Assembly (NCBI GenBank): GCA_030407085.1
Contig: CM059584.1
Location: 60,093,501 to 60,157,500 of the forward strand
DNA from: Trichopria drosophilae
Taxonomy: Eukaryota; Arthropoda; Insecta; Hymenoptera; Diapriidae
Reading direction: 5' to 3'
DNA length: 64,000 bases
Below, piece after piece: positions 56,226 to 64,000 of the stretch. How positions within the stretch are numbered: position 1 is the first letter of the stretch; each line of letters starts with the position of its first letter. The translations under genes and the position numbers were made by a program. The notes below the pieces were generated by a model. The model saw only the letters and a list, made by a program, of their open reading frames with translations, was not told where the DNA came from and made no database searches.

Positions 56226-57905
56226 GTCCTCAGATTATTCAGGCAACGATACCTCCACCAACTAATTTTTTTATTATTTTAGTCTACATGACTAACGCGC
56301 GCACTTCTCGCTCGCATCACGGTCTAGCTAGGTCTGCCGACTCACGTGGATTCTCGCGAGCATGCAACGAACCCCCGCTGTGTCGGTAACTCGCCCTTTG
56401 TTTATATTTTCACCTGCAAACTAAACTTAAATTTAAATTATTAATTTGCAATCGTCGTCTAAGCACGAGACATAAAGTGATGCCATAAATATAATATTAA
56501 CGGAATTAACTAAAAGGCATTTACGTTACACCCCCCGCACAGACGCTACCTATCCGCCTCGAGTACCAGCTCTCCTATCAGTTTTCGAATCTCGGGCTTT
56601 AAAATATCATATAGGACATGCCAAACACAACAGAATTTCAGTATTCAAGCAGGGATTTCAGGATGAATGAAAGATGCCATGATATCTTACCCATCACCAT
56701 TTTTATTATTCCCAATTCGTGGATATTGGCCTTCATGGCCTCCTCTAGTCCGAGGGTCTTTATCGCCCGCCAATCTTCTTCCTCGGTTCGTCTCAGGCTT
56801 CGGTCGGACATGACTGAATGACTGGAGAAATGAAAAGATGATCCGGCGATAAAACCACATATGAAATGATATACGTCTAAACAACATGCAACATACGGGG
56901 AATTCCTAATAAAACTCATTGATATTACTTGAAGTAGAAAAACGAAACCATTCGCTAACCTCATCACAATCATTATCTCGCGCTCCAAATCACTAATTGC
57001 TAAATTTTAGTCCTAGTAGCGTATCTATGTTGAACCGAGCGGACGGGTAAAGTTACGCGATCGACATTACGTGGTCGACCTCTCGATTGCTTCGCTACTA
57101 TTCTATCAGAAGGCGACCTTCGAATTTCGACCGACGTGGGCGCTTTCATCACCTCCGGGTTATTTACCGATGGTTCCCTGCTCTTTTTCGGTCTACCGCG
57201 TGGTCGACGCTCGACTTCATCAGCCCTATATACATCAGCCTGAACAGTAAGCTGTGTACGCTCTAAATCTTCTCGTTCAGACTCAGATGTTTGTGCAGGC
57301 TGTGGCTCGATGTCTTCTGCTTCTGCCGGAACCTCTTGATCTATTGACGAACTGCTGAATGACACCTCAACTTCTTCATGGAACTTTTTTTAGTTGACTC
57401 ACATGTGTCTTGCTAATCCATTTGCCAGATTCATCTCGAAGCTCGTAAACATTAGACCCCAGTCGGGCGGCAACAAAATACGGTCCTACAAACTTTGGAG
57501 CCAGCTTGGCTCTCTTTCTCTCGCTCGCACGTTTTCCTTTCTTCGAAGGGTCGTAGGCTGCAGCCGAGGGGCGCTCGCAATCCAAATCGGACGCCAATAG
57601 GTCCTCAAATTATTCAGGCAACGATGCCTCCACCAACTAATTTTTTTATTATTTTAGTCTATATGACTAACGCGCGCACTTCTCGCTCGGATCACGGTCT
57701 AGCTAGGTCTGCCGACTCACGTGGATTCTCGCGAGCATGCAACGAACCCCCGCTGTGTCGGTAACTCGCCCTTTATTTATATATTCACCTGCAAACTAAA
57801 CTTAAATTTAAATTATTAATTTGCAATCGTCATCTAAGCACGAGACATAACGTGATGCCATAAATATAATATTAACGGAATTAACTAAAAGGCATTCACG
57901 TTACA
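56132..57905 (-). mobile_element. Internally deleted gypsy-type element (minus strand)
   Basis: Two ~400-bp direct repeats, 56132-56530 and 57511-57905, each beginning (on the minus strand) TGTAACGT(G/A)AATGCC. They contain ATATATAAATAAAGG promoter-like sequence and are about 95% alike. GCGGGGGG precedes the left copy as a polypurine tract, so the left one is the 3' LTR. The internal part is only the 3' end of pol, joined directly to the 5' LTR by a large deletion near 57510. No target duplication was found. It splits Polinton coding sequence. Confidence 0.75.
57000..57510 (-). pseudogene. Gypsy integrase C-terminus and basic tail
   Basis: KLAPKFVGPYFVAARLGSNV, then YELRDESGKWISKTHVSQLK, is the GPY/F module at the end of gypsy integrases. 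After a frameshift near 57376 the tail continues EVSFSSSSIDQEVPAEAEDI and contains two AT-hook-like motifs, RPRGRPKKS and SRGRPRNV. It ends at 57000. The catalytic core of integrase and everything before it are deleted. The upstream ~45 codons of the apparent frame lie in the LTR. Confidence 0.8.
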
Positions 57906-58388
57906 GTAGATAAGATCGAAAGTGTTTATTACGACCCTTCACATCCTGTTAGCTACTCTGGTGCTCGAATTGTTAGGCAATTTTTTATGAAGCATGGCGT
58001 GTCACCGGATGATGTTCAAGAGTGGCTAAACGCACAAGACGCGTATACTCTGCATAAACCTATACGACGCCATTTTCAACGTTTAAGATATGACGTCACA
58101 AATGTCGATGACATCTGGGAAGCAGACCTTGTTGATCTGAGATCGTTGAAAACGTACAACGATAAGAAATGTAACATTCTCGTTGTCATAGACGTGTTAA
58201 GCAAATGCGTATGGGTCGAATCGTTACGCGATAAAAGTTCACACGAGGTTCTCGCAGGTTTTAAGAGAATTCTGGAACAGAACAATAAGCCTGCTCAGTA
58301 TTCGATTGGTAATACATCATCGCGTGTCGCGAAACGTCGCGTCGTAAGAAGAATAAGTTACGAAAGACAAAAACTGGTCGTTTTTTGA
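57906..58388 (+). pseudogene. Polinton integrase, truncated
   Basis: Frame open from the gypsy boundary: VDKIESVYYDPSHPVSYSGA, then FMKHGVSPDDVQEWLNAQDA and HKPIRRHFQR (zinc-binding N-terminal region of Polinton integrases). The catalytic core follows: IWEADLVDLRSLKTYNDKKC with the first catalytic Asp, NILVVIDVLSKCVWVESLRD, and HEVLAGFKRILEQ. After NNKPAQYSIGN the sequence departs from the family, so the second Asp and the Glu of the D,D,E triad are gone. The N-terminal start is also lost to the gypsy insertion. It would insert Polinton DNA and create the 6-bp duplication. Confidence 0.88.
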
Positions 58389-58501
58389 CACGAAAGGTAC
58401 AGAAAGGTAAAAAGACGAAGACGACAAGGAAGAAAAAGAAGACATCCAAGAGAAAAAGTACTGTAAAGCAGGCGTCTAGAAAACTAAAACGTAATAACTG
58501 A
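58322..58501 (+). CDS. Lys/Arg-rich C-terminal frame (possible virion basic protein)
   Basis: About 60 codons in the frame next to the integrase: RRKKNKLRKTKTGRFLTRKV, then a run of Lys/Thr (KGKKTKTTRKKKKTSKRK) and SRKLKRNN, ending TGA 58499-58501. Polintons often encode a short, strongly basic protein near the capsid gene, thought to condense DNA. No clear start; it is probably the end of a longer gene whose front was deleted, perhaps the one starting at 56082. Confidence 0.45.
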   Translation, partial: ACRETSRRKKNKLRKTKTGRFLTRKVQKGKKTKTTRKKKKTSKRKSTVKQASRKLKRNN

Positions 58502-59124
58502 ACGAGGGATATATTTGGGAATAATTAAAAAGTATTAATGTTTTTCCTTCGTTCACACTCGTGCGAGTGCATGAAATCGGAGCTCGACATCTTCACGATT
58601 CCACCGACCCAGACAACCATCGAAAGCTCGAACTGGGTACATTATAAGCCCGTGTCATTGTTGACGGATGACTCACCGATTGAATTTGTCGTGCCCTGTC
58701 ATGGTAAGAGTACATTGATATTGAGCATACAATGATTAGTCTCAAAGCAAGAATTCAACCTAGTCACGCAGAGGATAATACTAAAGTTGCACCAGTGAAT
58801 AATTTCTTACAGTCAATGTTCAATCAAGTCGATGTTTTCTTTAATCAAAAGTTAGTATCACCACCCAGTAATACCTATGCGTACCGGTCGTATATAGAGA
58901 CATTGCTAAACTACGGACCCGCTGCAAAATCGTCCTACTTGACATCGACACTATGGTACAAGGACATGGGAAATTATATGGATGGATTACCGACACGAAA
59001 TGATAATGTTGGCCTCGTTAAGCGTAAAAAATATACGGAAAATTCACAGATAGTGGATCTTATTGGTCATTTGCACTGCGACGATTACAGTCAAGACAAA
59101 TTATATTGTCAGAAAAAACAAAAG

Positions 59125-60048
<924 letters not shown>

Positions 60049-60054
60049 TACATT
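60049..60054. repeat. Polinton target-site duplication, right
   Basis: TACATT, identical to 39836-39841. Confidence 0.9.
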
Positions 60055-61430
60055 AAACGGTCATAAATAAAAATTATAAGAAATTGGACGAATTATTTTA
60101 TTCAATTCGAATTATTTATGTATCGTTAGATATGTTATGAAAGGATGTAGTTTTATAATTTTGCTCGCAAATAAATCTATGAATCTAAGAAAAATCCATC
60201 CCGACCGAGAATCGAACCCGGGTCTACCGGTTACAACGCTGACGTATTAACCACTACGCTACGCTCGAATATGTATTACCATGGGAACGAGAGCTCTTAT
60301 ACTCAATCGTAGAAGGCTTCTTGATAAATGCGGGTTTAGTTTATACAAGATATGTTTAATTAATTTTGTCTTTTCTATATCAGGAATAAAAATATTTTTA
60401 TATTATTTGACTATTTTTTAGTAATTTATTGTAATTTAAATAAATATTTTTAAGATATACGTATAATATTGTTTTTAAACGAAATTGATTAATAGACACT
60501 GTTTAAAAAAATGTAAAGTTAATTGACACACGTATATTTTACAAATGCACTACTTGGAAATAAGTTATGATTTACGCGGATATTAAAATTAACATAAGTG
60601 AACCAATTTTTAAATTATGAATTAAATTTAATACAATTTACATTAAAAATAATACAGTGCGAGTTATTTTTCTGGACAAGTGACGGAAATTTACAAATTT
60701 TGTACATAAATATATTAAAAGGGAGCGAGTTTTTTAAAATAAACATATACACTGTATATATAAAATGCATATTCTCTAAATATTACAAAACCCTTTTCAA
60801 TTTCAAATGTGAAGTATAACAATAGTTAAATTTCACTTCATTGCAGTCTCAGTCTCAAATTACTGTATATTTTAAATTAATTTTTGCGGTAATATTACAA
60901 AAAAAAATATGTAATTTAATGAACATCAATGTATTCAAGTTACACACGTATAAGAAATAAAAAGAACAAAATTAATAATAGCAAATAATATTATGCACCA
61001 GAGAAAAGAATAATTATAAGAAAAAATTGCATGTAAATCGTGCTAATATACGAAAACCAATGCTGCATCCGAACGTTTCCGAATCTTGAAGGCGAAGTCT
61101 GAGATGGAACCGACCGAAATGATAGAAGATATGCAATAAATCATGTTTACGAAACGTCGCATTCGTAACATTACATGAATGTTACGTTAGTAACCTGAAT
61201 GCGACGTTTTAAATTTCCTTGGTGATTTTGTGACGTTGCAGATACGATTCCATAAAACGTTTTTAAAACTGTTATAAAGTGACATTCTGGTAATGTTACG
61301 CATTAGCTTTGCGTATTTAGATATTGTGCAACGTGCTGTAAACGGCATCAAGAAGTTGTTACGAAACGTTACGTTTTTGCCATAAATGGGATAACATGTA
61401 ACGTTTCATTTACGTTACACGTTTAGCGGG
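60055..61430. other. Right part of the interrupted MITE, no gene
   Basis: AT-rich, with a tRNA-like insertion (60195-60267) and a CGTTAC/ACGTT-rich right end (61130-61430). No coding frame was recognised. Confidence 0.4.
60195..60267 (-). tRNA. tRNA-like sequence (SINE head or tRNA pseudogene)
   Basis: On the minus strand: an A box TAGCGTAGTGGTTA and a T arm CCGGGTTCGATTCTCGG whose 5-bp stem pairs with one G-T. The layout is closest to Val-type tRNAs. The 5' end (CGAGCGT) does not pair with the 3' end, so no acceptor stem forms and a functional tRNA is unlikely. It is probably the head of a tRNA-derived SINE. Confidence 0.6.
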
Positions 61431-61687
61431 TAGAGAGTAGTAGTATCCGAACTATTTTGAAGAGGATGAAATTAGCTGCGTAAAGTGAGCATCTGTTGAA
61501 GTTTCTACAATGAAGAATTGTTGAAGAGTTATAGCCGTCTGAAGTAACTAAAAATTAGTAACAATTACAATTTTTGTGTAAAAATAAGCGTACAAATTTT
61601 TGTTAAAAATCGGTTATCTACTGATATTGAAATTGAATTATTAATAATAATAGTAATAATAATAACAAAAGAAATCAAGCGGCCAAA

Positions 61688-61832
61688 TTTCACACTGATG
61701 CTGATCTGGTAGGGATTTTATCAAAAAATTTATCACTTTTCGGCAGATTGAGCGCGATCAAAAACAAATGTTGCTGTTAAAAGTTCTTATTTACGTAATA
61801 ATAATAACATTAACAACAACAATAACAATAAT
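61688..61832 (+). mobile_element. SINE body, second copy (head missing)
   Basis: Matches the body and tail of the SINE at 3582-3884: CTGATCTGGTAGGGATTT, TTTTCGGCAGATTGAGCG, CAAATGTTGCTGTT, then an AATAAT/AAC microsatellite tail. The tRNA-like head is absent. Divergence from the first copy is roughly 20%. Confidence 0.75.
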
Positions 61833-62520
61833 TTGAATAATTAAAATGATTATAATTTATTACATTCATTTATACCCCTCCAATCTATTCGAAAGAACAT
61901 TTTTACATCAAAATACAAATTTACAAATGATCAAAAAAATGATGAAAAATGAAGAATTTAGTTTAGTATATTTCATATTGTTGTTGTTATTAATAATATT
62001 ATTTATAAATATTATATTTATAAATATTAACTATATATAAATAGTATCTACTTAATAATTTTGTTATGGGAATATTGTTACATTATTTTCATTATAAGAA
62101 AGATATAAAAGAAAGTTCATTTCCTTCAAAACATAATTTAAAAAAGTTAAAAATAATTAAAATTCGCAATTTCTACGGTTCATAAATAATTTATAACAAA
62201 TAGGCTTTAAAAAAAACAATACTCCTCTATCTACATTGGAACCCATGAAACAGTTAGGAAACAAGCGCTATACCGCCTGAGCCAACATAGCTTCTCTAAA
62301 CAATTGCGATATTCGCTTCATATAAGTTACTACTTATAGCTTAAAAGGTAGTAAATTCAAATACGATTTTGTAGAAAACGATTGAGTATTACATCGATCT
62401 TTCTGATAATCAAAAGGGTAGTAAGTATGTGCTTTATCATGGGAAAGTTTCAATAAAATCGGTGAGAATCGCACCTCAGGTTCTCTTGTGAGAGAATGAG
62501 ATGACAATCTTTTACATCTT
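61833..62520. other. No gene; weak tRNA-like remnant
   Basis: AT-rich. Around 62228-62292 on the minus strand, TTGGCTCAGGCGGTA and GGGTTCCAATG resemble degraded A and B boxes of a tRNA-derived SINE; this is weak. Otherwise nothing was recognised. Confidence 0.3.
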
Positions 62521-62526
62521 TGTCCC

Positions 62527-62580
<54 letters not shown>
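62527..62580. repeat. (CT)n microsatellite
   Basis: About 25 CT units with few interruptions. The Ser/Leu and Glu/Arg frames across it are artefacts. Confidence 0.95.
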
Positions 62581-62582
<2 letters not shown>

Positions 62583-64000
62583 GTTCCCATTCCCTTCTTA
62601 TATGGATGGATTATGCATGCACACATGAATGTAGTATTCATACAAGCAAGTCACATGACCGTATATTACATATGTATGCGTGCACACGCTCGCGGGGCCC
62701 TGGGAAGCGCCCTAGAATACCTACTATCCCGTCATTTGCTTTGAGCTCCATCTCACCATAAAACGCGAAACTGATATATGTCAAATCTTTCGCTTGCGCT
62801 GCCATTACCCGCTTCGAGTCACAATTTGCAGATTAAGCCTCGAAAACATAATTAATTTGCATAAAAATGGGTTCAATGTAATCCGCGAAGTGTCAGGAAT
62901 GAACGTCCACTCCATTTTTGTGCGTTAGCGTTATAGAAACGATGCAATAAACGTTTTTATCGTGACGACTAACACATCTAAACATCATGTACGTGTGAGA
63001 TGAAAAACAGGCCGATTTTATCCCTTTGTTTTGGATTATGGGACAATCGTTGCGCCAATATCGAAGTGGACACTCATTCTAGGAGAATAGTAGTTTATAC
63101 AAAATACACTTCATAATATAAAAAGTTAAAATTGAAGGCGTAATCTGCAAAGGAGTTATATCCGGAGAGTATTCCGGTTTGGTAGTTCCACAATGGCTCC
63201 GCGGCGCTCAGAGGCTTCAGAAGAACAGCCTTAAAGAGTTTTGATCGCCGATGTAACACTCAGAAAAACGTATCGAAAGTTATCTTAAATAATGGAGATT
63301 TAGTATTATTGATGGTGCCTCGGCTATCAAATTTACTGGAATAGTTTACGCACAAGTTCTTCCATTGGTTTGAAGTGTCTCATGTCATTGAAGAACAAAT
63401 TGGGCAAAATGCATTTCGGTTGAGCTTTCCAGAAAGGGCAAATGAAATAATTGGGATGTACAACCGGGCATCATTATGAAAGTATTTTAGGGCATTACAG
63501 ACCGCTGAGGGCCGACAAACAGGGAGAGTAGGTTCGACTAGTCAGTACCGGATTGAGTAGACGCGTTACGTCTCCTTCGCGGTGGTTCCGTCATGGTAGG
63601 ATCGGGTAGGACTCTTGGTTACCGACATCTGCAAGGGCGCACAAAACTGTTGAATTATTATTTTTCCTTATGTTTGGATTATCGGTCATTGCGGCTAAAG
63701 ACAGCCATTTTGGAGATGTGACACATTTACCCGTATGTGATATTTACGGTTACGGACATCTACTTGGTGCAAAGGCGTAAACTCGTGAATCTTATTTCTG
63801 TTTCATAAAGGTATTCTCGGCGATTACTTGGCGTATGCTACGGGCACCCGCTGTGGAGGTACGTCCCGTGTTTTATTTATGCATTCTTTTAATTCGAAGG
63901 CTCTCGGCCCTTAAAGGGCAACCGACATTTTTGTTTAATGCTTCTTCAGAGTAGGGTGCGCTTTCTAGGTTTAATATCAATCCGCATTATTCAATATATT
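62581..64000. other. No recognisable gene
   Basis: Sequence of higher complexity than the TE-rich part, but stop codons are frequent in all frames and I recognise no motif, RNA or repeat partner. It may be host intergenic or intronic DNA. Confidence 0.35.

Noticed and set aside
60195..60267. Functional tRNA gene
   Set aside because: The acceptor stem does not pair, so I call it a tRNA-like SINE head or pseudogene.

Overview
This is eukaryotic, AT-rich nuclear DNA, almost certainly from an insect. I see no complete host gene. The window is nearly all transposable elements of animal type: Ty3/gypsy LTR elements, a Penelope-like element, R2/R4- and R1-type LINEs, Tc1/mariner-like DNA transposons with their MITEs, a piggyBac-like foldback element, tRNA-derived SINEs and a 20 kb Polinton/Maverick. 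The TE mixture suggests an arthropod, perhaps a hymenopteran, but nothing here fixes the species.

Layout. 1-7.7 kb: remnants of a foldback repeat family and two mariner-like transposases, a tRNA-derived SINE, and an R2/R4-type LINE whose N-terminal 382 codons are open while its reverse transcriptase is broken. 7.7-10.4 kb: no recognisable gene. 10.4-13.3 kb: a (C15A)31 minisatellite, minus-strand fragments of the same LINE family including its endonuclease end, and an R1-type LINE scrap. 13.5-18.7 kb: a decayed gypsy pol cut by a structurally complete Penelope-like element with an open 742-codon frame. 18.8-20.7 kb: a foldback MITE loaded with AAGGTCA half-sites and GATC-rich tandem arrays. 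21.5-35.6 kb: a mariner-like transposon whose transposase gene is split by a young 10.7 kb gypsy element (22440-33132, target duplication ATCT). A TA-flanked MITE (34243-35020) lies in the same mariner element, and a foldback element follows at 35.6-37.3 kb.

39.6-61.4 kb: a Polinton at 39842-60048 with an exact 6-bp target duplication (TACATT) and about 1 kb terminal inverted repeats. It lies inside an older TA-flanked MITE. It keeps recognisable parts of protein-primed DNA polymerase B (minus strand), the packaging ATPase C-terminus, the integrase and the major capsid protein, all broken, plus two intact frames of unknown function (49684-50490 and 53763-55175). It was later hit by a MITE, a piggyBac-like foldback element and two gypsy elements. 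60-64 kb: tRNA-like and SINE remnants, a microsatellite and unassigned sequence.

Nesting gives a relative history: MITE, then Polinton, then foldback and gypsy insertions into the Polinton; separately mariner, then gypsy. The Penelope-like element and the 22-33 kb gypsy look youngest, because of its long open frame in the first case and near-identical LTRs in the second. The gypsy has three nonsense codons that could each be a single C-to-T change, and an extra zinc-knuckle frame in the env position. All calls are by eye; no database search or alignment program was run.
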